From Murimonas intestini (GTDB lineage Bacteria > Bacillota > Clostridia > Lachnospirales > Lachnospiraceae): DNA of 64,000 bases. Under the pieces are notes generated by a model that worked only from the letters and a program-made list of their open reading frames with translations, did no database searches and had not been told where the DNA came from. A program made the position numbers and the translations under genes. Within the stretch, counting starts at the first letter, position 1. Each line of letters opens with the position of its first letter. The DNA lies in assembly GCA_003148945.1 (NCBI GenBank), contig QGGY01000002.1, positions 186,001 through 250,000 of the forward strand, given 5' to 3'. Of this stretch, positions 16,730-24,023 are shown piece by piece.

Positions 16730-17596
16730 TTATTTAAATTCTAACATCAGCGAATCACAAACGGGCCTATATCCTATTTTTTTATAAATACTATTCGATA
16801 TTGGATTTAATAAATCTGTGTATAATACGCACTTCGTAAATCCCTTATCTAAGGCAATTTGACTGATTTGAGCCACACATGAGGAGGCGTAACCCTTTCC
16901 ACGATAATAAGGAGGAGTATATACAAATGCCACACCGATAGCTGTTTGCATTTCTCTTGTATATCCTGCCATAGAGACAGGTATCCCATTATCTTCGAGA
17001 ACGTAGAGCTTTTGTCCCGATAATTGGTAGCGATAAGATTTTCCATCTTGCGGAATGGACATTTCTGTTTTTCCATAAATATTCGCTGCATTAAATGCTT
17101 CAACCCAATATGGGAAAAAGTACATATCTTTTTCATCCAGCAAACGTACAACACCAAATTGTTTAATATCCGGATTTACTGCTTTAAGCTCATATATTCG
17201 CTGACTCATGATTGTTTTAAAGGTCAATCCCTTTTGAGCAGTATATTTTTCTGCAAAATACTCCGCTAAGACTTTTTCGGTTGTCACGCCGGGAATTTCA
17301 TGGTCTTTCAACCCATCTATCATACAGTCTATAGCGTCTGAATTAATAATATTATCTGTTGCATAAAGAGTAATATTATGTGGTGGTGTCATTACCGCGG
17401 TAAGCTGTATCCCGTTTACATCCGAAATAGTTGCCATGAGCCAATTAACAGGATCGCGCCAGCCTGTTTTGTCTTTCCCTTCATGTCCAATTATAATATT
17501 GCCGAGAGAAATCATATTCTGTGCCTCGTGACGCATTAATATACCATAAGTATCCCTGTAAAACTCATGCACATCTGTATACAACTTGAATCGCAC
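16730..17596 (-). CDS. GNAT family N-acetyltransferase
   Basis: A 288-aa protein. Residues about 160-288 are a GNAT domain with the acetyl-CoA signature VAFVYTPPYYRGKGYASSCVAQIS and LYTDLLNPISNSIYKKIGY. The N-terminal 150 residues form a helical domain found in related clostridial acetyltransferases. The substrate is unknown. An AGGAGG site precedes the ATG at 17596. It is AT-richer than the ICE backbone genes to the right. Confidence 0.82.
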   Translation of the reverse strand: MRFKLYTDVHEFYRDTYGILMRHEAQNMISLGNIIIGHEGKDKTGWRDPVNWLMATISDVNGIQLTAVMTPPHNITLYATDNIINSDAIDCMIDGLKDHEIPGVTTEKVLAEYFAEKYTAQKGLTFKTIMSQRIYELKAVNPDIKQFGVVRLLDEKDMYFFPYWVEAFNAANIYGKTEMSIPQDGKSYRYQLSGQKLYVLEDNGIPVSMAGYTREMQTAIGVAFVYTPPYYRGKGYASSCVAQISQIALDKGFTKCVLYTDLLNPISNSIYKKIGYRPVCDSLMLEFK

Positions 17597-17664
17597 TGTA
17601 ACATCCTCCTTTTTTCACACCATAGAACTATCTTCGCGCCCTACTTTAAGTGTAGCCACACTTC

Positions 17665-18105
17665 CTATGCTTGCTCTTCTCTTGGAGCATATCTTAGTCT
17701 GTCAGGTTCATCACAAATCTCTTTCAATATATTTTCAATATTAAAAACCTCATATTCTTCTTGTTTAACTGTTGTTTTCCCTGTTTTCATTTCTGTATTT
17801 ATTCTTATGCCATGCCGTGAAATAAAGGGAGCTTCTTTTATTGAAAATACCCCTTTTGAAACGTCATCTTGCATTATCGTAACTCTGCTTGAATACTTCC
17901 CGCCTTCACTTTTCACCTTCAAAGATTCTTCCAATAATTTTCTACTATATTCCATCTTCACTAATTCAGTAAATAATGGTTCATATACCTTTGCAAGAAC
18001 TTCTGAATAAAATTCTCTATTCTTTTCTTTAAAATATTTGTATAACGCCCATGCGCCACCAATTACCACAGTGGCACATGTAATAATTGGTATGGCATAT
18101 GACAC
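17665..18105 (-). CDS. Small protein with an N-terminal membrane anchor, function unknown
   Basis: A 146-aa protein not recognised as a named family. Residues about 4-24 (IPIITCATVVIGGAWALYKYF) form one transmembrane helix. The rest is charged and predicted cytosolic, with a short helical stretch (YEPLFTELVKMEYSRKLLEESLK). It lies between the GNAT gene and the first type I toxin cassette, in the same direction as both. Confidence 0.6.
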   Translation of the reverse strand: MSYAIPIITCATVVIGGAWALYKYFKEKNREFYSEVLAKVYEPLFTELVKMEYSRKLLEESLKVKSEGGKYSSRVTIMQDDVSKGVFSIKEAPFISRHGIRINTEMKTGKTTVKQEEYEVFNIENILKEICDEPDRLRYAPREEQA

Positions 18106-18186
18106 TATATTCTACACCACTGGTAATAAATTATCCATTAAAATTACTCCTTTACAAACCGCCCCTTGAGTGGTATATTTTAAGTA

Positions 18187-18279
18187 GAAAGAGGAACAAC
18201 CGCCCACAAGGGGTTGACCTGTGAAAGAAGTAGAAAATACCACCCTGACACCTGCCAAAGTTTCAAGGGTGGTTTTTCT
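18187..18279 (+). ncRNA. Antisense RNA of type I toxin-antitoxin cassette 1
   Basis: A promoter TTTACA (18151-18156) with 17-bp spacing to TATATT (18174-18179) faces right. The predicted RNA of about 93 nt ends in the hairpin ACCACCCT...AGGGTGGT with a T-run at 18239-18278. It converges on the toxin gene that ends at 18288, so it pairs with the 3' untranslated part of the toxin mRNA, as RatA does with txpA mRNA. The hairpin can also terminate the toxin message from the other strand. Confidence 0.65.
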
Positions 18280-18287
18280 ATGCAAAA

Positions 18288-18377
18288 CTAATGACTAATC
18301 AAATAAATGAATGTCAGTAGTGCAATCAAAAATAATCCGAACTGCATCAAGTCATTAAAATTGAATTTGTTCTTCAT
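18288..18377 (-). CDS. Hol-Tox family type I toxin peptide, copy 1
   Basis: A 29-aa peptide starting MKNKFNFNDLMQFGLF and continuing with one hydrophobic helix (LIALLTFIYLI). It resembles the putative holin-like toxins (TxpA/BsrG type) that damage membranes when not silenced by an antisense RNA. The start ATG 18377 follows GGGGGTGG, and just upstream a hairpin CATTCTA-CA-TAGAATG could mask the ribosome site. A promoter TTGTAG-17-TAGAAT is seen at about 18440-18470. A second cassette of the same design lies at 19134-19223. Confidence 0.75.
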   Translation of the reverse strand: MKNKFNFNDLMQFGLFLIALLTFIYLISH

Positions 18378-18616
18378 ATGCACCACCCCCATTCTATGTA
18401 GAATGAAGGTCAAGCCACCCTGCAACACGATTGTTCCATAATCGCATTCTATCATATTATCTTTCTTCCTACAATTATTTATTTTCTTTTTCAAACAAAC
18501 ATTTTAAAACTATCAGATGCTGTCTTACATAAGACATAATGCAAAATTTTCTATTTGTCAGTTACGTGTTAGTTACCGATATTCTTTTATATATGCGCAT
18601 ACTGCAACATTATATA

Positions 18617-18844
18617 TCATGCAACTTTGCTATAATCAATAATAGAAATTTCCTGCATTACTTTCTTTGCCTGTTCTACGATATTTTCCAACCGTTTCAC
18701 TACATCTGCCGTGTAAATCACTTCATTGCATTCTGTGCATTTATAACAGGGGACATTTCTGACAATCACAAGGCAGCTTCCCAAGTCTGTCACATCTGTC
18801 GTGAATCCCTTCTCAGCTTTAGCGCCACACTCCATACATAACAT
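18617..18844 (-). CDS. MqsA-like (YgiT-type zinc finger) antitoxin without its HTH
   Basis: A 75-aa protein with two CxxC pairs (MLCMECGAKAEK and CYKCTECNE) forming the YgiT-type zinc finger of MqsA antitoxins. A short helical tail replaces the XRE domain of full MqsA, as is common in clostridial pairs with DUF4258 toxins. It starts two bases after the stop of the toxin remnant upstream, which keeps the usual toxin-antitoxin order. With the toxin truncated it is an orphan. Confidence 0.75.
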   Translation of the reverse strand: MLCMECGAKAEKGFTTDVTDLGSCLVIVRNVPCYKCTECNEVIYTADVVKRLENIVEQAKKVMQEISIIDYSKVA

Positions 18845-18845
18845 A

Positions 18846-18923
18846 TTATCGCTCCTTTCTAGTCTTTAAATCTGCTTCCCATTGTGTAATATCGGGATAG
18901 TACGCCGTTATCAAATAAAATCT
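18846..18923 (-). pseudogene. 3' stub of a DUF4258 (MqsR-like) toxin gene
   Basis: Immediately before the zinc-finger antitoxin, one frame reads RFYLITAYYPDITQWEADLK and then TRKER with a TAA stop. This is the typical C-terminus of DUF4258 toxins. A TGA lies just upstream and no start codon precedes it, so the N-terminal part of the toxin has been lost. Confidence 0.6.
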
Positions 18924-19035
18924 TCATTTCTGCTAAGCGCTATATGCATGTATCTATTATCAGTACAACAACCAATATTGCTTCATTTCTCAATTTTCTG
19001 TTGAATTAAATAAATCATTATGATATATTATAGAT

Positions 19036-19125
19036 AGAAAAGGAACAACCGCCCACAAGGTGGTTGACCGGTTAATGAGATAGCAAAGCCACCCGAACCG
19101 ACCAAGTATTAGGGTGGTTTTTGCT
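19036..19125 (+). ncRNA. Antisense RNA of type I toxin-antitoxin cassette 2
   Basis: The promoter TTGAAT (19001-19006), 17 bp, TATATT (19024-19029) faces right. The RNA begins with the same GGAACAACCGCCCACAAGG segment as copy 1 and ends in a GCCACCC...AGGGTGGT hairpin with a T-run. It converges on the toxin ORF ending at 19134. Confidence 0.65.
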
Positions 19126-19133
19126 ATGTATAG

Positions 19134-19223
19134 TTACTTACAAAACGTAAAAACGAATGTAAGCAATGCCAAAATGAAAAGACCAAAGGTCATTAAATCC
19201 TTAAAATCAAAACGATTTCTCAT
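19134..19223 (-). CDS. Hol-Tox family type I toxin peptide, copy 2
   Basis: A 29-aa peptide, MRNRFDFKDLMTFGLF followed by a hydrophobic stretch (ILALLTFVFTF). It matches copy 1 in length, position of charges and the hydrophobic helix. The ATG at 19223 follows GGGGGTG at the same spacing as copy 1; another ATG six bases upstream is less likely. The upstream region repeats the copy 1 promoter pattern (TTGTAT-17-TAAAAT) and the CATTC/GAATG hairpin at the ribosome site. Confidence 0.75.
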   Translation of the reverse strand: MRNRFDFKDLMTFGLFILALLTFVFTFCK

Positions 19224-19400
19224 AGGCATCACCCCCATTCTATTTGAATGAGGTCAACACACCCTGTAACACGATTGTTCCATAAATGAATTTTATCATA
19301 TTATCCATATTCATACAATTCTTAATTTTCTTCATTGGATATCTTTTACCTCATACACTCTGTCATATATAAGACATAATATAAAATTTTCTATTTGTCA

Positions 19401-19427
19401 GTTACGTGTTTGTTACCTGTCAGTTAC
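19401..19427 (+). repeat. GTTAC iterons with 11-bp period
   Basis: Three GTTAC boxes at 19401, 19412 and 19423, one per helical turn, lie upstream of toxin cassette 2. Cassette 1 has two at 18561 and 18572. The regular phasing suggests a protein binding array, perhaps integrase arm sites, since the att repeat is 54 bp away. Confidence 0.45.
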
Positions 19428-19480
19428 CCATATATTTCCACATTCTTTCAAGCTATTTTATAACTATTCAAAACATAAAG

Positions 19481-19539
19481 AAACCCTTGAAAACGTTGCA
19501 TTTTCAAGGGTTTTGATAATTCTCTTATAAAGTTTCTTA
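19481..19539 (+). repeat. 59-bp direct repeat, right copy (ICE left-end att site)
   Basis: The second copy of 15680-15738 (57 of 59 identical). It is directly joined to a duplicated rpsI 3' end on its right and lies 148 bp from the first integrase gene, the usual position of an integrase beside its att site. Confidence 0.78.
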
Positions 19540-19587
19540 TTATCTCTTTGAGAACTGCGGAGCACGACGTGCAGCTTTGAGTCCGTA
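19540..19587 (-). pseudogene. rpsI: Duplicated 3' end of rpsI (ribosomal protein S9)
   Basis: On the minus strand 15 codons plus stop read YGLKAARRAPQFSKR, the conserved C-terminus of ribosomal protein S9. Further upstream the frame is unrelated to S9 and has no start. The ICE therefore carries the 3' end of its target gene and rebuilds rpsI at its other end, which is predicted to lie to the right beyond this window. Confidence 0.8.
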
Positions 19588-19687
19588 TTGCGCGAGTTTT
19601 TGAGCTGTTTTCCCTTGATATTCCGGGCTTTTCCGGCTTTCTGCTTCTCAGTTATCCGGTGTGCGGACCATAAAAAACGGCCTTTTT

Positions 19688-20899
19688 TCATTCAGCGACA
19701 GGCTGATGAAACGCACCATTTACTACCCCAAACAGCTCCTCTGGTTTATTGTACTTCACTTTTGCATAGATGTCCATAGTTGTTTTGCTGTTTTCGTGTC
19801 CGGCAAGGTATTGTACTGTCTTTGGATCAACGCCCGCATAGAGAAGATTGGTGATATAAGTGTGCCGCAGCTGATGGGGTGTCACATCGAAGTCCAGCGT
19901 ATATTTGATTTGGGGTTGATTCTTCTGGGTCATACCCAGCGTTGGAGTAACCGTATATTTGATACTCTCCCCATTTACATACTTATAATAGTTCCGGGGC
20001 TTGGTGGAACGAACAACTACATACTGCCATACTCTTTGAAACTGCGAAGCAGCCAGCGGCTCCCCTTTGCTGTCAGCAATCACATAATCTGATATGGAGT
20101 TTTCTTTCGCTTCTCTCAGACACTCTACCAGACACTTTGGTATCGGAATATCCCTTTTTGCCGCCGGAGTTTTTAGCACCGTAGAAATCACGGGTCTGTT
20201 ATGCTCTGTACGCCATGCCCGCCTCACCGATAGATAAGGTGTATCCTCGTCCAGAAATACACAATCCCATTGCAGTGCAAGAATTTCTTCCCGGCGCAGA
20301 CCGGAATACAAACCGAGCATAATAAACAAATATGGAGGAAGTCCCTTGACGGTATCCAGAAGCACGGCTACCTGCTGATCTGTCAATGCCTCCTTCTTTT
20401 TTGTCGGTTTTCCGCCTTTACCGGATATTCCTGCACAGGGGTTGTGTTCAAGGAGTTGGTTTCGCTCTGCCGCATAAAAAATGCACTTGAGCAGCATATT
20501 GACCTTATTGTATAAGCCTTCCGATTTCTTTGACAATGGAACAAGAGCCAGCCGAATATCGTCAGCGGTCACTTCTTCCATATACATCTCTCCCAGGGGT
20601 TTGATGATATAGTTTGTCATATCCCTCGTATAACCTCTGAGTGTAGACGCAGACACCTTTGCCGACTGCATCAGCAACCACTTCTCGCCATACTCGGCTA
20701 CTGTCGGGTGCTGCCGGTGAAAGATAATTTCTTCCACCTGCTTCCGGGCCTCTAACTGCTTCTCATACAATTCTTCACAAGTAGTGGCATACAAACTCAA
20801 CTCTTTGCCATCCGCATCCGTAATCCTGGTTCTGTAATACTGGATTCCTTTCAATGTAATGGTCCCATACTTCGGGATCTGTGCTTTCTTTTTTGCCAT
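19688..20899 (-). CDS. int: ICE tyrosine integrase, copy 1 (terminal)
   Basis: A 403-aa Tn916-type integrase. It has an N-terminal arm-binding AP2-like domain (KYGTITLKGIQYYRTRITDADGKE), a core-binding domain, and a catalytic domain with Arg in YSGLRREEILAL, HxxR in TPHQLRHTYITN, and AGHENSKTTMDIYAKV holding the final His and Tyr. All catalytic residues are present. It is the last ICE gene before the rpsI-derived att site. It has no excisionase of its own, and a paralogue lies directly upstream. Confidence 0.92.
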   Translation of the reverse strand: MAKKKAQIPKYGTITLKGIQYYRTRITDADGKELSLYATTCEELYEKQLEARKQVEEIIFHRQHPTVAEYGEKWLLMQSAKVSASTLRGYTRDMTNYIIKPLGEMYMEEVTADDIRLALVPLSKKSEGLYNKVNMLLKCIFYAAERNQLLEHNPCAGISGKGGKPTKKKEALTDQQVAVLLDTVKGLPPYLFIMLGLYSGLRREEILALQWDCVFLDEDTPYLSVRRAWRTEHNRPVISTVLKTPAAKRDIPIPKCLVECLREAKENSISDYVIADSKGEPLAASQFQRVWQYVVVRSTKPRNYYKYVNGESIKYTVTPTLGMTQKNQPQIKYTLDFDVTPHQLRHTYITNLLYAGVDPKTVQYLAGHENSKTTMDIYAKVKYNKPEELFGVVNGAFHQPVAE

Positions 20900-20993
20900 C
20901 TTTGATCGTCCTTTCTTGATAATGTGTAGTCTCCGTATCTACACTCTCTTTTTATCAGAAAGCCTCGATTTAATCAAAGATACGGCTGATGCA

Positions 20994-21024
20994 AAATAAA
21001 GAGCGAGACATCCTTGCCTCGCTC
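20994..21024 (-). terminator. Terminator of integrase copy 2
   Basis: GAGCGAG/CTCGCTC (7-bp stem, 10-base loop) is followed on the minus strand by TTTATTTTGC. It separates the two integrase genes. Confidence 0.75.
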
Positions 21025-21047
21025 CTGCTTTACTTCCTATTTTATTA

Positions 21048-22265
21048 TTACTGTGCTGTGTCCCAGCTTGCAAACGCACAGCTCATTGATCTGACCAGCT
21101 CATCCGGCCTGTTATACTTAACCTTTGCATAGATGTCCATGGTAATCTTGCTACTTTCATGGCCTGCCAGGTATTGAACCGTTTTGGGATCTACCGACGC
21201 ATGAATAAGATTGGTGATGTAAGTATGCCGCAGCTGATGGGGTGTTACCTCAAAATCCAGACTGTAAACCACTTTTCCGTTATGAGCGGCCTTTTCTCCC
21301 AAGACAGGTGTGACAGTATGTTTTACTCTTTTTCCATCTTCATACCGATAATAGCTCCGCTCCTTGACCGTCCTCGTAACAATATACTGCCAAAGCCGCT
21401 TAAACTGCGTGTAGGACAGCGGTTCGCCATCCCGGTTTGAAACTACATATTCCGAAGTCGAAGTTTCCTTTGCTGCTTTCAAGCACTCGGCCAAACAAAC
21501 AGGGAGGGGGATATTTCTCTCCGCAGCCTTGGTTTTCAATTCATCCGAAATCACCGGTCTGTTATGTTCGGTGTGCCATGCCCGTCTTACCGTCAGATAT
21601 GGAGTATCTGTATCCAGATATACTGAATCCCATTGCAGAGCAAGAATTTCTTCCCGGCGTAGACCCGCGTACAAACCGATCATGACAAAGACATAAGGCG
21701 GCAAATCTCGGATAGCATCCAAAAGGCGCTCTGCCTGTTCATCTGTCAAAGCCTGACGATCCTCTTGTGGAACACCACCACCCTTTGTTGTCAGATAAAT
21801 CGTTGGGTTATGGTCAATAATCCTGCTTTCCATCGCTGCGCGAAAGATAGACTTGTAAAGGATTACCACAGATTTATAAACCGATGTAGATTTCTTGGAA
21901 ACTGGAACAAGGGCAAGCTGAATATCATCCAGGCTAACCTCGCCCATCCGTTTATCTCCCAATTCCGCTATAATATGTCGCCTGACCTTTGAAGTGTAAT
22001 CCGTCAAGGTAGTGGCTCGTACATGAACCGACTGCATCAGCAGCCACTTTTCACAATACTCTGCAACTGTGGGCGTTTTCCGATGAAAAGTAGCATTCTC
22101 AATCTGTTCCAACGCAAGAGTTTCTTTGTTATATAGTTCTTCAGGTGTTTTTGCGTAGAGAGCTACGAGCTTTCCATTCGCATCTTTGATTCTGGTCCTA
22201 TAATATAGGACACCTCTTTTCATAACTGTGCCATATTGGGGAAGCATTATTTTTCTATTTGCCAA
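21048..22265 (-). CDS. int: ICE tyrosine integrase, copy 2
   Basis: A 405-aa protein similar to copy 1 along its whole length (PQYGTVMKRGVLYYRTRIKDANGK; YAGLRREEILALQWD; VTPHQLRHTYITN; AGHESSKITMDIYAKV), with intact catalytic residues. The likely start is TTG 22265, eight bases after AGGAGG, which aligns its N-terminus exactly with copy 1; the GTG at 22274 touches the ribosome site. It is followed by a terminator and preceded by xis, as in Tn916, so this copy is probably the functional partner of the excisionase. Confidence 0.9.
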   Translation of the reverse strand: MANRKIMLPQYGTVMKRGVLYYRTRIKDANGKLVALYAKTPEELYNKETLALEQIENATFHRKTPTVAEYCEKWLLMQSVHVRATTLTDYTSKVRRHIIAELGDKRMGEVSLDDIQLALVPVSKKSTSVYKSVVILYKSIFRAAMESRIIDHNPTIYLTTKGGGVPQEDRQALTDEQAERLLDAIRDLPPYVFVMIGLYAGLRREEILALQWDSVYLDTDTPYLTVRRAWHTEHNRPVISDELKTKAAERNIPLPVCLAECLKAAKETSTSEYVVSNRDGEPLSYTQFKRLWQYIVTRTVKERSYYRYEDGKRVKHTVTPVLGEKAAHNGKVVYSLDFEVTPHQLRHTYITNLIHASVDPKTVQYLAGHESSKITMDIYAKVKYNRPDELVRSMSCAFASWDTAQ

Positions 22266-22349
22266 TTCCTCCACCTCCTAAAAAAGATCTCCAGCGCTGT
22301 ACCTTTGTTTTATCAAACATCTCTGATTCCATCAAGGATACGGACTGGC

Positions 22350-22580
22350 TCACGATCTTCCGCTTCGAGGCTTACGGTAAGTTGTGCTTCTCTCAACAGG
22401 CTTTGCCCTGTGCGTACATTTTGCGATATACTCCTGGAGACCCGCCGCAGTAAAATACACACAGCCATTCTGAACATACTGCACATAAGAGATCAAGCCG
22501 TTGTTACGGGCGGCATCCAGCGTTGCGATGCTGATTCCTAAGATTTCAGCCGCTTCTTTTCGTGTAATGAGTTTTTCCAT
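22350..22580 (-). CDS. xis: Excisionase (MerR-like HTH)
   Basis: A 76-aa protein with one helix-turn-helix (LITRKEAAEILGISIATLDAARNNGLI) typical of Tn916 Xis, the DNA-bending factor that steers integrase toward excision. An in-frame ATG at 22598 overlaps the GGAGGG ribosome site, so ATG 22580 is chosen. It lies 85 bp ahead of integrase copy 2 and is likely cotranscribed with it. Confidence 0.82.
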   Translation of the reverse strand: MEKLITRKEAAEILGISIATLDAARNNGLISYVQYVQNGCVYFTAAGLQEYIAKCTHRAKPVERSTTYRKPRSGRS

Positions 22581-22741
22581 AGACCATATTCCCTCCAATC
22601 TGTCAAGGTTATCATCGTGCTTTCAAAATCACATGAATACGCTGGCAGCCGAAACTGCCAGCGCATGGTATCTGATTTTGAGTAGAAAACGACCAACAAA
22701 GAAAGTAATCGCTTCCTAATTTTAATATGATTCAATTCTCG

Positions 22742-22918
22742 TCACATTTGCCACGCAACCCTGACGCTGGGAACATAGCAGGTCTCCGCTGGCGCGGTTG
22801 TCATAACTCCGCAGCGTCGTTTTACTCGTGCGCCGCAGGGTTCCCCCCAAGTCTTTAGGAGGCCGTGAGGAAGTATCTTTAAGCCCCCGTGCGGTCCTCG
22901 CGCCGGATCTGCCACCAT
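22742..22918 (-). CDS. Candidate 58-aa small ORF in the gap before xis
   Basis: The gap 22581-23132 holds no long gene. The best candidate begins MVADPARGPHGGLKILPHGL and ends VPSVRVAWQM. It is basic, with three cysteines, and lies in a GC-rich block unlike the AT-rich surroundings. No ribosome site is visible, and a 27-codon ORF with a close AGGAGGTG overlaps it in another frame (22879-22962). It may instead be a structured RNA. A strong hairpin CGCTGGCAG/CTGCCAGCG lies at about 22651-22675. Confidence 0.3.
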   Translation of the reverse strand: MVADPARGPHGGLKILPHGLLKTWGEPCGARVKRRCGVMTTAPAETCYVPSVRVAWQM

Positions 22919-23132
22919 CCGTTTTGTGAAATCGTAGATCGCTCCGAAACAGCGTTGTTCATCACCTCCCTGGCTGCTCCATCTTCGCGGCGTTCCACAC
23001 TCGCTCGTACACGGGTTATGTACCTGTTATGCTGTCTATGAAATTGTCAAAGTGCTGTTGAAGGGGGAAAACTTGTCCTTCTATTAACTCTGACAAAAAA
23101 AGCAAAAAACAGGCGCTTCAAACGAAATTTTA

Positions 23133-23546
23133 TCAAAAATATTTTGCCAGCTGTTTCAAACCGCGCCGGATGCTGTCCCGGACACGGCTTGGGTCTACAC
23201 CCTCTGCTGCGGCGATCTCTCCTACTCTCATACCCAGATAATACCGGGCATAAATCCGCTTGGCCTGTTTCTCCGGCAGAGCCATTACTGCGGTGTAGAG
23301 TTGTTCCCGCAGCTGTTTTTCCTCCAGGAACATTTCCGGCGTCTGGGGCTTCATCAGGACCGCATTTTCAATGCCGTTGTCGCTGTCCAGAGAGTAATGC
23401 GCCTTATAGCGATACATTCTCCGGTCATAGGCAGCTTCTGCACGCTCGGTGGCACGAATCGCCTCCAGCACATCTTCTGTTACTTCTACAAAGTGATCTG
23501 TTTTATAAACATCAGGATATAGATCCCGAAGATTGACTTTTTTCAT
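23133..23546 (-). CDS. Sigma-70-like regulator of the ICE
   Basis: A 137-aa protein whose C-terminal 65 residues form a sigma region 4 (LPEKQAKRIYARYYLGMRVGEIAAAEGVDPSRVRDSIRRGLKQL). No region 2 is apparent, as in the ORF7-type activators of Tn916-like elements. It probably activates excision or transfer genes. A GGAGG site precedes the ATG at 23546, and a 10-bp perfect dyad lies just upstream in its leader. Confidence 0.85.
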   Translation of the reverse strand: MKKVNLRDLYPDVYKTDHFVEVTEDVLEAIRATERAEAAYDRRMYRYKAHYSLDSDNGIENAVLMKPQTPEMFLEEKQLREQLYTAVMALPEKQAKRIYARYYLGMRVGEIAAAEGVDPSRVRDSIRRGLKQLAKYF

Positions 23547-23559
23547 TGTGTACCTCCAT

Positions 23560-23592
23560 TTCGATTCACGGGTAGTTAACGGGTGAATCGAA
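23560..23592. promoter_or_regulatory. Perfect dyad in the leader of the sigma-like gene
   Basis: The arms TTCGATTCAC (23560-23569) and GTGAATCGAA (23583-23592) are exact inverted repeats with a 13-bp gap. They sit immediately upstream of the ribosome site, so they can act as an operator or as an RNA hairpin limiting translation. Confidence 0.5.
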
Positions 23593-23711
23593 TGGAGGCG
23601 GAGACCGGCAGCGGTAACAAACCGCTCGTCTATCTAAAAAACGGCAAGCAAAAACGCCAGCTCCCCACAAAGGGATACTGGCGCGACAAGAAAACCTATG
23701 ATTATACTGGT

Positions 23712-23819
23712 TTACACAGATTGATAATACCGATATAAAAACATAATGCCCCGGTGGCGGGGCAAGGCTTTTTTTAACTGATGTAACTCATGGGTATTGT
23801 GAACCACTAACACAGACAT
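23712..23819 (-). CDS. 35-aa basic peptide upstream of the sigma-like gene
   Basis: An ORF starting MSVLVVHNTHELHQLKKALP and ending LYRYYQSV, behind TTAGGAGG with an eight-base gap to ATG 23819. The good ribosome site and its place between promoter copy A and the sigma gene make translation likely. Function unknown. Its coding sequence holds a GCCCCG/CGGGGC hairpin that could couple its translation to downstream transcription. Confidence 0.5.
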   Translation of the reverse strand: MSVLVVHNTHELHQLKKALPRHRGIMFLYRYYQSV

Positions 23820-24023
23820 GACGGCATCCTCCTAAAATGCCGCCCCTGCTGATTGCACGAGGGTCGTCGGGTTTCTGCTTTTCGCAAAAAGAAACGGCGG
23901 CCTTGATCTACTCAAAACCGCCGCTCCATGAGCGCGTAGGAATGTGTCTACTGTACGACGGCTTTTTTTCTTTTGCCGTCATCCGGTAGATTTAATCACA
24001 CTTTCTATCTTACTTGTAATTCT

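Larger units (their letters stand above)
15739..19480. mobile_element. Putative cis-mobilisable element between direct repeats
   Basis: 3.7 kb flanked by 59-bp direct repeats and carrying no recombinase. It holds the Nudix pseudogene, a GNAT gene, a small membrane protein gene, two type I toxin-antitoxin cassettes and an MqsA-like gene. It abuts the ICE, whose left end shares the right repeat. This fits a CIME formed by tandem integration (accretion) followed by loss of the integrase. The inference rests on repeat geometry only. Confidence 0.55.

Noticed and set aside
19464..19691. A 75-codon minus-strand ORF across the right att repeat.
   Set aside because: The meaningful frame here is the rpsI 3' end (YGLKAARRAPQFSKR); the longer ORF is an overlapping frame through the att repeat with no ribosome site.
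23950..24021. A 24-codon ORF (MTAKEKKPSYSRHIPTRSW...) right after promoter copy A.
   Set aside because: No ribosome site is visible, and its first codons coincide with a GACGGC/GCCGTC hairpin. It may be a leader peptide, but support is too weak for a feature.
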